Of a stretch of DNA of 32,562 nt, positions 24,506 to 32,562 are shown piece by piece (position 1 is the stretch's first letter; the number at the start of each line of letters is the position of its first letter). The DNA is from Flavobacteriales bacterium (lineage in GTDB: Bacteria > Bacteroidota > Bacteroidia > Flavobacteriales > BACL11), in NCBI GenBank assembly GCA_018695965.1, contig JABHQB010000049.1, positions 1 to 32,562 of the forward strand, given 5' to 3'. Position numbers and translations under genes: made by a program. The notes under the pieces were generated by a model. That model saw only the letters and a list, made by a program, of their open reading frames with translations. It did not search any database and was not told the DNA's origin.

Positions 24506-25969
24506 TTATTGGTTTATGTTTAATGATTCAACTAGTTCTTCCACATCATCAAAATAATGTTTCACTCCTTCTATTTCCTGATATTTTTCATGTCCCTTTC
24601 CTGCTAGAAGCACAATATCTCCCTCACTAGCAAGAGTACAAGCAGTTTTTATTGCTTGACTTCTATCGGTTATTACAAGTACTTTTTTCTTTTGAACAGT
24701 ATCTAATTTTACTGTCATATCAGAAATAATATCTTCTATCTTTTCTGTTCGCGGGTTATCTGCAGTAATAATTACCTGATCGGACATATTGCAAGCAATA
24801 GCAGTCATCTTTGGTCTTTTTTCTGCATCTCTATCTCCTCCACAACCAAAAACTACAATTAGCTTTTCGGTATTTGTCCGTATACTGTTAATTGTAGAAA
24901 GTACATTTTCATAAGCATCAGGAGTATGCATATAATCTACAATTCCTGTAATATTTTCAGAATTTCGAATAGTATGAAATCTTCCCTCAGCAGGATTTAA
25001 AATACTAATTCTTTCTAGTACCCGATCTTTATCTAGTCCTAGTTCAACAGATGTAGAATAGATTGCTAGTAAATTATAGGCATTAAATTCTCCTATTATT
25101 TTTACCCAAATTTCATGATTCTGAATATTCAGAAGCATTCCATCGAGCCTGCTTTCTAACACTTTACATTTATAGTCCGCCATACTTTTTAGGCTATATG
25201 TAATCTTTCTAGCTTTTGTGTTAGAAATCATAACATTCCCATTCTTATCATCTTTATTTGTAAGAGCAAAAGCAGAAGTCTTCAAATTGTTAAAGAATCT
25301 CTTCTTTACAGAAATGTATTCTTTGAAATCTTTATGGTAATCTATATGTTCGTGTGTAATGTTAGTGAAAATACCTCCCTCAAAAACAAGAGATGAAACT
25401 CTATTTTGATGAATCGCATGAGAACTAACCTCCATAAAACAATATTCGCAACCCGCTAAGACCATTTCTGATAATAGTTTATTGATTTGCAGACTATCTC
25501 CTGTTGTATGGGTGCTTTCTACAGATCTTGTTCCAATCTTATTCTCAATTGTAGAAAGCATTCCTGTCGGATATCCTAATTCAGAGAAAAGCTGATGTAA
25601 TAAAGTTACAATAGTAGTTTTCCCATTTGTTCCTGTAACTCCAACTAGCTTTATTTTAGATGATGGATTATCATAATAATTTGATGATACAACTGACATT
25701 GAGGAAGAGGAACAATCTACCTGAACATAACAAATCTCTTTATTTATCTTTTCAGGAATTTCTTCTACAATAACAGATTTTGCTCCATCTGCAACAGATA
25801 AATCAATAAAAGAATGACCATCAACATTAACTCCTTTTATTGCAATAAATAAATCTGAATCAGAAACTTTTCTGGAATCAAATTCTACTTTGTTTACCAT
25901 TACAGATGTAATATCACCTACAACAGATTTTATGGAAACTCCAAATAATAGATCACTCAACTTTATCAT
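24506..25969 (-). CDS. murE: UDP-MurNAc-tripeptide synthetase (meso-DAP adding)
   Basis: Adds the third stem residue to UDP-MurNAc-L-Ala-D-Glu. ATP loop GTNGKTT at 113-119; FDSRKVSDSDLFIAIKG (30-46) binds the uridine part. The DNPR motif (404-407) is that of meso-diaminopimelate-specific enzymes, so the cell wall should be mDAP type. GCGGDRDAEKRPKM and LLAGKGHEKYQ are also typical. It has 487 residues and overlaps the ftsI stop by four bases (ATGA). murF, which usually follows in many phyla, is absent here. Confidence 0.97.
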   Translation of the reverse strand: MIKLSDLLFGVSIKSVVGDITSVMVNKVEFDSRKVSDSDLFIAIKGVNVDGHSFIDLSVADGAKSVIVEEIPEKINKEICYVQVDCSSSSMSVVSSNYYDNPSSKIKLVGVTGTNGKTTIVTLLHQLFSELGYPTGMLSTIENKIGTRSVESTHTTGDSLQINKLLSEMVLAGCEYCFMEVSSHAIHQNRVSSLVFEGGIFTNITHEHIDYHKDFKEYISVKKRFFNNLKTSAFALTNKDDKNGNVMISNTKARKITYSLKSMADYKCKVLESRLDGMLLNIQNHEIWVKIIGEFNAYNLLAIYSTSVELGLDKDRVLERISILNPAEGRFHTIRNSENITGIVDYMHTPDAYENVLSTINSIRTNTEKLIVVFGCGGDRDAEKRPKMTAIACNMSDQVIITADNPRTEKIEDIISDMTVKLDTVQKKKVLVITDRSQAIKTACTLASEGDIVLLAGKGHEKYQEIEGVKHYFDDVEELVESLNINQ

Positions 25970-28038
25970 GATAACCTTATTTTTATTACTTCCTGATTAT
26001 CAATTCTATCTCCCTTATTTACAGATTGAAATATGACCTTTCCAGCTCCTTCAAATTCTATTTTTAAATTATAGTTTTCAAAAACAGGAATTACATCTCT
26101 CAACTGCATACCTTTCAGATTTGGCATAATTCCTTTATTTAAATCTGATTTAATTAAAGTACTTGTATTTTGATTTAACTTAATAGAATTTTCAAGTCTT
26201 TCTGAAGTTACTCTGTCAATTTTTTCATCTGAAATATATGATTGTGTAGAAAGATATTCTAACTCAGAATCAAAAGCAAAAACTTTATCAGAAATTTCTC
26301 TAAAAACAGGAGCTGCTACCTGACCACCATAGTGATTCTCGTTAGTTGTATCAATAAATTCATGTATAACTACAATACATGAATATTTTGGTTTCTCCAC
26401 AGGGAAGAAACCTGCAAAAGATGCAGTATAAGTTCTATTATATTTAGTTTTTTCACTCCATTTCCAAAACTCATTTTTGATAGTACCTGTTTTACCTGCG
26501 ATTGAATATTGCTCAGTATAAATATTCTTAGCAGTTCCATTAATAACATCTGTTGTCCAATTTTCTCTTTGATTACTTACAACTTGTTCCATGTATGGGA
26601 TAATAGATTGTATTGTTCTTTCTGAACAAATCTTATTTGAAAGAACTGTTGTTGGAAAGGATTCGATAATACCTGTTTTATCTTTGATAGCTGTAACGAA
26701 TCTTGGAGATACCATTTTACCATTGTTTGCAATTGCATTATAAAATGTAAGAATCTGGATTGGAGATATATGCATTTCGTAACCGTATGACATTGATGGC
26801 AATGTAGTCCCTGACCAAAGTTTATCTCCAGGTTTTCTTACAATCATTGAAGATCTAAATGGTAGTTGTAATTCTAATGGTTCTGTAAGATAATATTTCT
26901 GAAGATTTGAATAAAATTTATAAGGTTGATCTTTATAATTCTCATTTATCACCTTTGAGATAGCAACATTTGAAGAAACTACAAAAGCATCTCCAAAAGC
27001 AAGCTTTCCGTAACCTCCATCTTTTGTGTCTGATATAGTGCTTCCATAAAAATTAATTTTACCATCATCTGTATCGACAGTGTCTGATAATTTTAAATAA
27101 CTATCATCTAGAATTGAGATGAAGGAAGCTAATTTAAATGTTGACCCTGGAACAATTGCTGAAACAATTGCATGATTCTTAGAATCATAATATAAATTAT
27201 CTTTTCCTCTATGAAGATTAGCTATTGCTTTAATATCTCCCGTTTCCACTTCCATCAAAATTACACATCCCCACTCAGCATGAGTTTCTTTTAATTTCTT
27301 CTTTAGAGCAACTTCTGCAGCGTCCTGGAATTCGATATTTATTGTTGTTATGACATCTTTCCCTGGTTGAGGTAAAACATTATAATCTGATTTTTTTGGC
27401 ACCAATACTTTTCCTGAAATTTCTTGAGTTAATTGTTTCCCTGGAATGCCTTGTAAATATTGATTAAAAGCAAATTCAATCCCATTTTTTGGAATAATAG
27501 AATCATCTTCTATATAAACTCTTCCAATTGTTACTTTTGCTAAAGATCCAAATGGATAAATTCTTGCACTTTTTATTTCAGGGATGAAACCTCCTTTATT
27601 TTTACCCTGATTAAAAATTGGAAATGTTTTCATTTTGTGCAATTGCATATAAGAAACATCTCTTTTTAGCAGAAAATATCTTTCATCTTTATTATCTAGG
27701 AGATCTTTTTCATACTTTGACGCACTCCGATCTTTAAATAATTGATGTAGTTGTTTAGACAGATTCTCTATCTCCTTCTCAAAAAGAACACTGTCTATAG
27801 TAACTAAATCTAGTCTAACATCATAAACAGGCATGTAAACTGACAATATTCTCCCATCTTCAGAGAGAATACTTCCTCTTTTTGCATCAAGTATTTCAAA
27901 TTTCGGGTCATGTGTATATGTAATTGATGTATCAGAATATTGAACTGAAAATAACTTAAAACTAATAAATGAGAAAAGAATAAGTACCAAAATAAATGTA
28001 ATAATCAAACTCCACTTTTTATTTGATTTAGTCTTCAT
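25966..28038 (-). CDS. ftsI: Septal peptidoglycan transpeptidase FtsI/PBP3 with C-terminal PASTA domain
   Basis: Class B penicillin-binding protein that cross-links septal peptidoglycan with FtsW. One N-terminal membrane helix (about 9-29) is followed by the pedestal domain (RGSILSEDGRILSVYMPVYDVR). In the transpeptidase domain the nucleophile is S299 in PGSTFKLAS (SxxK), followed by SSNVAIS (SxN) and AGKTGTIKN (KTG). The last 60 residues (MPNLKGMQLRDVIPVFENY) form one PASTA domain, which E. coli FtsI lacks but Bacteroidota and Gram-positive enzymes have. It has 690 residues. Its start shares one base with the ftsL stop. Confidence 0.96.
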   Translation of the reverse strand: MKTKSNKKWSLIITFILVLILFSFISFKLFSVQYSDTSITYTHDPKFEILDAKRGSILSEDGRILSVYMPVYDVRLDLVTIDSVLFEKEIENLSKQLHQLFKDRSASKYEKDLLDNKDERYFLLKRDVSYMQLHKMKTFPIFNQGKNKGGFIPEIKSARIYPFGSLAKVTIGRVYIEDDSIIPKNGIEFAFNQYLQGIPGKQLTQEISGKVLVPKKSDYNVLPQPGKDVITTINIEFQDAAEVALKKKLKETHAEWGCVILMEVETGDIKAIANLHRGKDNLYYDSKNHAIVSAIVPGSTFKLASFISILDDSYLKLSDTVDTDDGKINFYGSTISDTKDGGYGKLAFGDAFVVSSNVAISKVINENYKDQPYKFYSNLQKYYLTEPLELQLPFRSSMIVRKPGDKLWSGTTLPSMSYGYEMHISPIQILTFYNAIANNGKMVSPRFVTAIKDKTGIIESFPTTVLSNKICSERTIQSIIPYMEQVVSNQRENWTTDVINGTAKNIYTEQYSIAGKTGTIKNEFWKWSEKTKYNRTYTASFAGFFPVEKPKYSCIVVIHEFIDTTNENHYGGQVAAPVFREISDKVFAFDSELEYLSTQSYISDEKIDRVTSERLENSIKLNQNTSTLIKSDLNKGIMPNLKGMQLRDVIPVFENYNLKIEFEGAGKVIFQSVNKGDRIDNQEVIKIRLS

Positions 28039-28343
28039 TATCTCTCAATTATTAATGGTAATTTATCTGAATCTATTAGTTCAGAATCTTTTAATTTCGC
28101 CTTAATAACTGAACGCTTATACAATCCCATCATTTTAATTGTTAATGACCTTGATTTCATTTGTAAATCAAATATCTTTTTTTCCGATTCTCTGATTAAT
28201 ATTATTGTCTTCTCACTCTTCAATGAAATTCCAATCTGAATAATCATCAGAAGAACTACAAATAGAATAAATGTAACATTATTTGAAATCCCTCCTTTCT
28301 CAAAGAAGTTAACTTTTAATGTTTTCTTTCTTCTTTTTAACAT
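28038..28343 (-). CDS. ftsL: FtsL-like cell division protein
   Basis: A 101-residue bitopic protein: basic cytoplasmic N-terminus (LKRRKKTLK), one membrane helix (about 22-40), then a helical, charged periplasmic segment suited to a coiled coil with a DivIC/FtsB partner. Sequence conservation in this family is weak; the call rests on size, topology and position between rsmH and ftsI. It overlaps rsmH by seven bases. Confidence 0.85.
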   Translation of the reverse strand: MLKRRKKTLKVNFFEKGGISNNVTFILFVVLLMIIQIGISLKSEKTIILIRESEKKIFDLQMKSRSLTIKMMGLYKRSVIKAKLKDSELIDSDKLPLIIER

Positions 28344-29239
28344 TCTACTTTTTCCGCTATCCTTAATTTCGAGCTTCTCGATCTGTTATTTTCCTTTTGT
28401 TCTTTCTCAGAAGCCACAATAACTTTTCTATTTACTTCCCTCATTTCTTTCAAAATATTCCCGAAGAAATCTTTTTTTATTTCTCCTGAAAGATTTCCTC
28501 TCTTAAAGATGTTTTTTACTAATCTGTCTTCTAATGAATGATAAGATAATACCACAAAGCGGCCTCCAACATTTAACAAACCAACACCGTCAATCAACAT
28601 TTGTTTTAAGGATTCAATCTCCTGGTTCACCTCAATTCTGATAGACTGAAATACTTGCGATAAAAATTGATTCTTTTTTTTCTCAGGAACCACTCCATCT
28701 AATATTTCTAATAAATCTGTTGTGGTTACTATTTCTTTTTTTTCTCTAGCTAATACAATTAATTCAGCGACTTTTCTTGATATTCTGATCTCACCGTATT
28801 TAAAAAATAGATTCACCAAATCTTCTTCAGAATATTCATTTACTACCTTTCTGGCAGATAGTGATGCAGATGTGTTCATTCTCATGTCTAATTCTGCTTC
28901 AAAACGAAATGAAAAGCCTCTTTCAGCTACATCAAACTGATGTGAAGAAACTCCTAAATCTGCCAATATTCCATCTATTTTTGTAATGCCCTCCAATCTT
29001 AAAAATCTCTTAATGTTTTTATAATTTGTTTGTATCAACTTAAATTTTTTATCATTTGGAATATTCTCCAAAACATCATCATCTCTATCAAAAGCGAATA
29101 GTTTTCCGTCTACAAGATGTTTTAGAATCTCTCTGGAATGACCACCTCCTCCAAAGGTTACATCCACATAAATTCCATTTGGTTTAATATTTAAACCTTC
29201 AATACATTCTGTTAATAATACTGCTTTATGATATGTCAT
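28337..29239 (-). CDS. rsmH: 16S rRNA (cytosine-1402-N4)-methyltransferase RsmH (MraW)
   Basis: Methylates N4 of C1402 in 16S rRNA near the decoding site using SAM. It starts YHKAVLLTECIEGL with the SAM loop VDVTFGGGGHSREIL (26-40). DGILADLGVSSHQFD, RGFSFR and YHSLEDRLVKNIFK are signature segments. It is 300 residues long, normal for the family. Its first 14 bases overlap the mraZ end. Confidence 0.97.
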   Translation of the reverse strand: MTYHKAVLLTECIEGLNIKPNGIYVDVTFGGGGHSREILKHLVDGKLFAFDRDDDVLENIPNDKKFKLIQTNYKNIKRFLRLEGITKIDGILADLGVSSHQFDVAERGFSFRFEAELDMRMNTSASLSARKVVNEYSEEDLVNLFFKYGEIRISRKVAELIVLAREKKEIVTTTDLLEILDGVVPEKKKNQFLSQVFQSIRIEVNQEIESLKQMLIDGVGLLNVGGRFVVLSYHSLEDRLVKNIFKRGNLSGEIKKDFFGNILKEMREVNRKVIVASEKEQKENNRSRSSKLRIAEKVEC

Positions 29240-29693
29240 CAGAATGAGATTGATTACCCATAACCTCTTCCGCTAACGAACCAAAGTTACCAAGTGATTC
29301 TTTTACTGTTTCTTCATACTGATTCTTATCCCAAATCTCAATCATATTTACTGAAGAAGCTAATACCAAATTTTTTGATATTCCAGCAAATGAAATAAGA
29401 TCTTTAGGAATAAGAATTCTACCTGTAGAATCTATCTCCAATATTTTTAGTCCAGACATGTACGAACGAATAAAATCATTGTTCTTTTTTACAAATCTGT
29501 TTAACTTATTTACCTGAGAAACCATTGATTCCCATTCTTTCATAGGATATAGCTCAAGGCAATTATTAAAAACACTTCTTTTCAAAACAAAACCTTCATT
29601 CACTACTGAATTAAGTTGTTTTTTTAATGATGATGGCATCATAAAACGACCTTTTGCATCCGTTTTACATTCATATGTCCCTATTAAATTCAT
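29226..29693 (-). CDS. mraZ: Transcriptional regulator MraZ
   Basis: DNA-binding regulator at the head of the dcw cluster, which represses its own operon in E. coli. It carries two SpoVT-AbrB-like half-domains, each with the DxxGRxxxP motif: DAKGRFMMP (12-20) and DSTGRILIP (88-96). The FVKKNNDFIR segment is typical of flavobacterial MraZ. The frame is open to 29744, but homologues begin MN.IGTYECK, so the start is ATG 29693 or the adjacent ATG 29696, giving 155-156 residues. GTGG repeats of the MraZ-box type lie directly upstream. Confidence 0.95.
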   Translation of the reverse strand: MNLIGTYECKTDAKGRFMMPSSLKKQLNSVVNEGFVLKRSVFNNCLELYPMKEWESMVSQVNKLNRFVKKNNDFIRSYMSGLKILEIDSTGRILIPKDLISFAGISKNLVLASSVNMIEIWDKNQYEETVKESLGNFGSLAEEVMGNQSHSDDIS

Positions 29694-29720
29694 CATTTTC
29701 TGATTTAGAATAATTTTTGG

Positions 29721-29736
29721 TAAAGATACAAAATTG
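29721..29736 (-). promoter_or_regulatory. Candidate -7 elements of the dcw operon promoter
   Basis: On the minus strand CAATTTTG (29736-29729) and TATCTTTA (29728-29721) each match TAnnTTTG with one mismatch. They lie directly downstream of the GTGG repeats, so a bound MraZ would cover the -33 region. Transcription would begin roughly 15-30 bases before the mraZ ATG. Which element is used cannot be decided by eye. Confidence 0.4.
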
Positions 29737-29737
29737 C

Positions 29738-29783
29738 CCCACATTTTACCACATTATACCACTTTGTTGAAAACTTTTACCAC
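29738..29783 (-). promoter_or_regulatory. Putative MraZ box: GTGG direct repeats with 10-base period
   Basis: Read on the minus strand, GTGGTATAAT, GTGGTAAAAT and GTGGGGCAAT follow each other with an exact 10-base period (GTGG blocks at 29762, 29752 and 29742). A further GTGGTAAAAG block starts at 29783, 21 bases upstream of the first. In E. coli MraZ binds three TGGGN repeats separated by five bases in front of its own gene; the same geometry is seen here 45-90 bases before the mraZ ATG. Probable role: autoregulation of the dcw operon. Confidence 0.75.
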
Positions 29784-29849
29784 AACAAGACATTCTCTAG
29801 ATTAAAAGAATGAACAAATAGTCTCTATTCAAATTCAAATAAATTTGTT

Positions 29850-29857
29850 TACTTTTG
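29850..29857 (+). promoter_or_regulatory. Candidate -7 promoter element of the hydrolase-engB unit
   Basis: TACTTTTG matches TAnnTTTG in full and lies 21 bases before ATG 29879. It contains the TTG at 29855 that would otherwise give an eight-residue longer frame, arguing that this TTG is promoter, not start codon. No TTG is seen near -33. Confidence 0.5.
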
Positions 29858-29878
29858 CAAGTATTAAAATCATACTTA

Positions 29879-30634
29879 ATGATAAAAGAGGAAGGGAAAT
29901 TCAAATGGATTGAAGAAGGTAAAGGAGGACATCCAATAATCCTTTTACATGGACTGATGGGAGGTTGCGATAATTTTGGGGAAATGGTTGATTTCATCTC
30001 TGAAGAGTATCATGTTTACGGTCTTGATTTAAAACTTTTTAAAGGAAGACTACTTAAGGTGTCTGTTAAAAGCTTAAGCGATTATCTTTATAAATTTATG
30101 AATCAACTCGGTATAAAAAGTGCTGTTCTGATTGGTAATTCTATGGGGGGGCATATTGCATTAATTTTTGCGAAAGAACACCCAGAAATGGTTGATGGAA
30201 TGATACTTACTGGGAGTTCTGGACTTTTCGAGAATTCATTAGGATCATCTTTTCCAAGGAGAGGAGATAAAGACTATATTAGAACTAAAGCGGAAGAGGT
30301 TTTTTATGACCCTAAAGTAGCAACTGATGAATTAGTTGATCGAATATTTGAAATTGCAAATAATCGAATTTCTGTATTAAAACTATTAGGATATGCTAAG
30401 TCTGCTATCAGACATAATATGGCAAATGATATTCCAAATTTAAAACAACAAACTTGTTTAATTTGGGGAGCAAACGATAAAGTAACTCCTCCTCATGTTG
30501 CTGAAGAATTTCATAAATTACTTCCTAATTCAGAACTAAATTGGATAAAGAAATGTGGACATGCTGCAATGTGGGAACACCCAAAACCATTTAGTGAGAT
30601 TGTTCTGAAATGGTTAAAAGATCATAATATCTAA
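29879..30634 (+). CDS. Alpha/beta hydrolase
   Basis: A 251-residue cytoplasmic alpha/beta-hydrolase fold protein. It has the oxyanion-loop HGLMGG (24-29), the nucleophile elbow GNSMGG with S88, the acid D200 in WGANDKVTPP, and H228 in CGHAAMWEHP, so the full catalytic triad is present. The shape resembles lipase/esterase or MhpC/BioH-like C-C hydrolases, but the substrate cannot be given. It lies divergent from mraZ and nine bases before engB, with which it is probably co-transcribed. Confidence 0.88.
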   Translation: MIKEEGKFKWIEEGKGGHPIILLHGLMGGCDNFGEMVDFISEEYHVYGLDLKLFKGRLLKVSVKSLSDYLYKFMNQLGIKSAVLIGNSMGGHIALIFAKEHPEMVDGMILTGSSGLFENSLGSSFPRRGDKDYIRTKAEEVFYDPKVATDELVDRIFEIANNRISVLKLLGYAKSAIRHNMANDIPNLKQQTCLIWGANDKVTPPHVAEEFHKLLPNSELNWIKKCGHAAMWEHPKPFSEIVLKWLKDHNI

Positions 30635-30643
30635 TATTTTCTC

Positions 30644-31258
30644 ATGAAGATTAAAAGTGCCGAATTTGTAATAAGCAATACGGACTATAAGCTCTGCCCA
30701 AAGGAGACACATCCTGAATATGCTTTTATTGGAAGATCAAATGTTGGGAAATCTTCTTTAATAAACGCATTAGTTAACAGAAAAAATCTGGCCAAAACTT
30801 CTGGGAAACCTGGAAAAACACAACTTATAAATCATTTTAAAATAAATGATAGTTGGTTCTTGGTGGATTTACCAGGATACGGATATGCGTCTACATCTAA
30901 AACTAATAGGGAGATGTTTAAAGAGATGATTAATAAATATCTTTTAAATAGAAAAAATCTTATTTGCCTATTTGTTTTGTTAGATATTAGGCATAACCCT
31001 CAATCTATAGACTTAGAGTTTATGGAGAAAATGGGACAAGAAAAAATACCTTTTGTAATGGTATTTACAAAATCTGATAAAATATCTCAGACACAAATAA
31101 GTAAAAACATAAAACTCTATAAAACTGAAATGTTAAAACAATGGGAATATCTTCCTGACATGTTTATCACATCTTCAGAAAATCAAAATGGAATATCTGA
31201 AATCTTGAAATTTATTGAAGAATATAATGAAGAGTTCAATCCTACTTTGATTCAATAA
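30644..31258 (+). CDS. engB: Ribosome biogenesis GTPase EngB (YsxC/YihA)
   Basis: Small essential GTPase needed for late assembly of the 50S subunit. The 204-residue protein shows all G motifs: GRSNVGKSS (30-38), G2 threonine T59 in GKPGKTQ, DLPGYGYA (75-82), TKSD, and a final TSS. SAEFVISNTD at the N-terminus and PEYAFIGRSN fit EngB specifically. Its last 17 bases overlap the end of gldC on the other strand, with no terminator visible between them. Confidence 0.96.
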   Translation: MKIKSAEFVISNTDYKLCPKETHPEYAFIGRSNVGKSSLINALVNRKNLAKTSGKPGKTQLINHFKINDSWFLVDLPGYGYASTSKTNREMFKEMINKYLLNRKNLICLFVLLDIRHNPQSIDLEFMEKMGQEKIPFVMVFTKSDKISQTQISKNIKLYKTEMLKQWEYLPDMFITSSENQNGISEILKFIEEYNEEFNPTLIQ

Positions 31259-31574
31259 TTTTAGTCTCCTCAGCAAAAAATTTACAATAATCTCTTAAAG
31301 CTCCTGCAAGTTTATCTTGACCTGTTGATTTTGATAAAGTGTTTGCCATAGACATTAATGTTTGATGATACATAATAAACATTTCATTCACCATCATGTC
31401 TTTTGTCCATAATGGCACTATTAAAGTTTCTTTTGTTTTTTGATCCCAAGCAGCAATCATTAATGACTTTAATAAAACATCCTCAGCCTGATTATCTGAG
31501 GAATTCATTATAATTTTTTTTGGAACATTGTTGTCGTCAAGTTCTAAATCGAAAGTTAATTTTGATTTATTCAT
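31242..31574 (-). CDS. gldC: Gliding motility protein GldC
   Basis: A 110-residue soluble protein without signal peptide. The sequence SKLTFDLELDDNNVPKKIIMNSSDN and AAWDQKTKETLIVPLWTKDMMVNEM match the flavobacterial GldC family, which supports gliding in Flavobacterium johnsoniae, apparently as an accessory to GldB. The role in the machine is not well understood. Its ATG shares one base with the gldB stop (TAATG), a gldB-gldC pair as in known gliders. Presence of the gene suggests, but does not prove, gliding or type IX secretion in this organism. Confidence 0.9.
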   Translation of the reverse strand: MNKSKLTFDLELDDNNVPKKIIMNSSDNQAEDVLLKSLMIAAWDQKTKETLIVPLWTKDMMVNEMFIMYHQTLMSMANTLSKSTGQDKLAGALRDYCKFFAEETKIIESK

Positions 31575-32548
31575 TATGGTTTATATTTTGATTTTAATAA
31601 TATCTCTTGAGAATTAGTATTTTTCATTAAATCTAATAAACTAACACCCTCATTCTTCATGTACTGATTTACAATCTGATATCCAACCCAATATCCTAAT
31701 CTCCCAGGAGATTCTTTTGGCATGCCCTTTGTAAAAGGAGAATCATTGAAAAATGAAATGTAATTAGATTCATCTAATTCATATAATATATCCATCTTAA
31801 GAATTTCATTCCAAATATTCTGTTCATGGGTTTTACACCATTTCAAATCTTTTTCAGCAAACCTCAAAATTATATTATCTGCTTCTTCTGGAAGAAACTC
31901 ATTCATTATATACATTATTTTTCCTTTAAGAATTAACTCTTCTAGAAAAGTTTTACTGTCTTGAGTCTCTATAAATTCACTTGAAATCCAATATTCCACT
32001 GCATCAGCAATCATGAATTTTTCATCATAACGAGTTTTTAAATAATCATAAACAGTATTAAACATTGGATTGTCTTTCCCCAAATAAAAATCTAAGCCAA
32101 TGATTAGATTATTGTTATATGAATCTATCCCGAAAGAATTAAATGCATTAATGAAAATGATATTTTCAGGTATTTTGTTTTCCGGAAAATGATATTTATA
32201 AATTCCAAAAGATTCATTTATCTTATTTGAGATCTCTTTTGTATTAGTAAAATAATTATCAATTTTATTTTGAAGTAAAACAACTCCAGAGAACGAGGTA
32301 AACGATAAAATATTCTTTCTTTTTATAGAGTCGTTACTATTTATCATTGCAATATGGTTATTCAGATAATAATCTGTCAATCCTGGGAATTTAGACTCAA
32401 TCTGATTAAGTTGCTTGTCATAATTTTCATCATTAATTTTAGAAAAATTCTTATCAAATCTATAAATAGGAATATCCACCTCTACTTTATCTTGTTTTAC
32501 ACAAGAATTAAGAACAAAAAAGATTAATAGTATTTTTATGAATTTCAT
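31574..32548 (-). CDS. gldB: Gliding motility lipoprotein GldB
   Basis: A 324-residue predicted lipoprotein: MKFIKILLIFFVLNSC with lipid-bearing C16, then IPIYRFDKNFSKIN, the start of the mature domain typical for GldB. Further landmarks are NNLIIGLDFYLGKDNPMF and ESPGRLGYWVGYQIVNQYM, the latter resembling the zincin-like GldB fold. GldB is required for gliding in F. johnsoniae. The complete gene lies inside the window; its ATG at 32548 is 14 bases from the edge and directly follows a consensus -7 motif. Confidence 0.92.
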   Translation of the reverse strand: MKFIKILLIFFVLNSCVKQDKVEVDIPIYRFDKNFSKINDENYDKQLNQIESKFPGLTDYYLNNHIAMINSNDSIKRKNILSFTSFSGVVLLQNKIDNYFTNTKEISNKINESFGIYKYHFPENKIPENIIFINAFNSFGIDSYNNNLIIGLDFYLGKDNPMFNTVYDYLKTRYDEKFMIADAVEYWISSEFIETQDSKTFLEELILKGKIMYIMNEFLPEEADNIILRFAEKDLKWCKTHEQNIWNEILKMDILYELDESNYISFFNDSPFTKGMPKESPGRLGYWVGYQIVNQYMKNEGVSLLDLMKNTNSQEILLKSKYKP

Positions 32549-32553
32549 TAATG

Positions 32554-32561
32554 CAAATGTA
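32554..32561 (-). promoter_or_regulatory. Candidate -7 promoter element of gldB
   Basis: On the minus strand TACATTTG matches TAnnTTTG in full and ends six bases before the gldB ATG. If used, the transcript would be nearly leaderless. The -33 region lies outside the window. Confidence 0.45.
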
Positions 32562-32562
32562 T

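Noticed and set aside
29791..29812. Inverted repeat CATTCT-N10-AGAATG between mraZ and the hydrolase gene
   Set aside because: Short, A/T-rich and with a long loop; no T-run or promoter relation gives it a function, so chance is the simplest explanation.

Overview
The window looks like a chromosomal segment of a gliding-type member of the Bacteroidota, most probably Flavobacteriia. The DNA is AT-rich (by eye about one third G+C). The gliding-motility genes gldB and gldC are present, FtsZ has a long acidic linker and ends in LHDNVD, several genes are preceded by the Bacteroidota -7 promoter motif TAnnTTTG, and starts generally lack Shine-Dalgarno sequences. No tRNA, rRNA, CRISPR array, insertion sequence or prophage was seen. 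Gene density is very high: no gene-free stretch reaches 200 bases.

Left part (1-9100). On the minus strand, topA is followed without a gap by the start of a ureohydrolase (arginase/formimidoylglutamase family) that is cut by the window edge. Divergently, a tight plus-strand operon runs miaB, a sigma-54-type activator without a receiver domain, lptE, a TPR-like protein, and secG. After a 190-base gap come groES and groEL, closed by a clear hairpin terminator.

Middle part (9007-14460). Two small genes for exported membrane proteins of unknown function lie on the minus strand. They share a near-identical signal-peptide segment, and the distal one lacks a stop codon before the terminator, so it reads into groEL antisense. 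Divergent from them is a four-gene operon: a KamA-type radical SAM aminomutase with an unusual active site, both subunits of a 3-oxoacid CoA-transferase, and a class III (HemL-like) aminotransferase. Together these could turn an alpha-amino acid into a beta-amino acid, then a beta-keto acid, then a beta-ketoacyl-CoA. This is the most interesting metabolic module here, and its substrate is unknown.

Right part (14433-29800). A complete minus-strand dcw (division and cell wall) cluster runs mraZ-rsmH-ftsL-ftsI-murE-mraY-murD-ftsW-murG-murC-ftsQ-ftsA-ftsZ. It has many one- to fourteen-base overlaps and ends at a perfect inverted repeat. murF and ddl are not in it. Upstream of mraZ are GTGG direct repeats with a 10-base period, which look like the MraZ autoregulatory box. 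MurE carries the DNPR motif of meso-diaminopimelate-adding enzymes, so the peptidoglycan is probably mDAP type.

Right edge (29850-32562). An alpha/beta hydrolase and the ribosome-biogenesis GTPase engB (ysxC) lie on the plus strand, converging on gldB-gldC on the minus strand. gldB starts a few bases from the right edge, immediately behind a consensus promoter motif.
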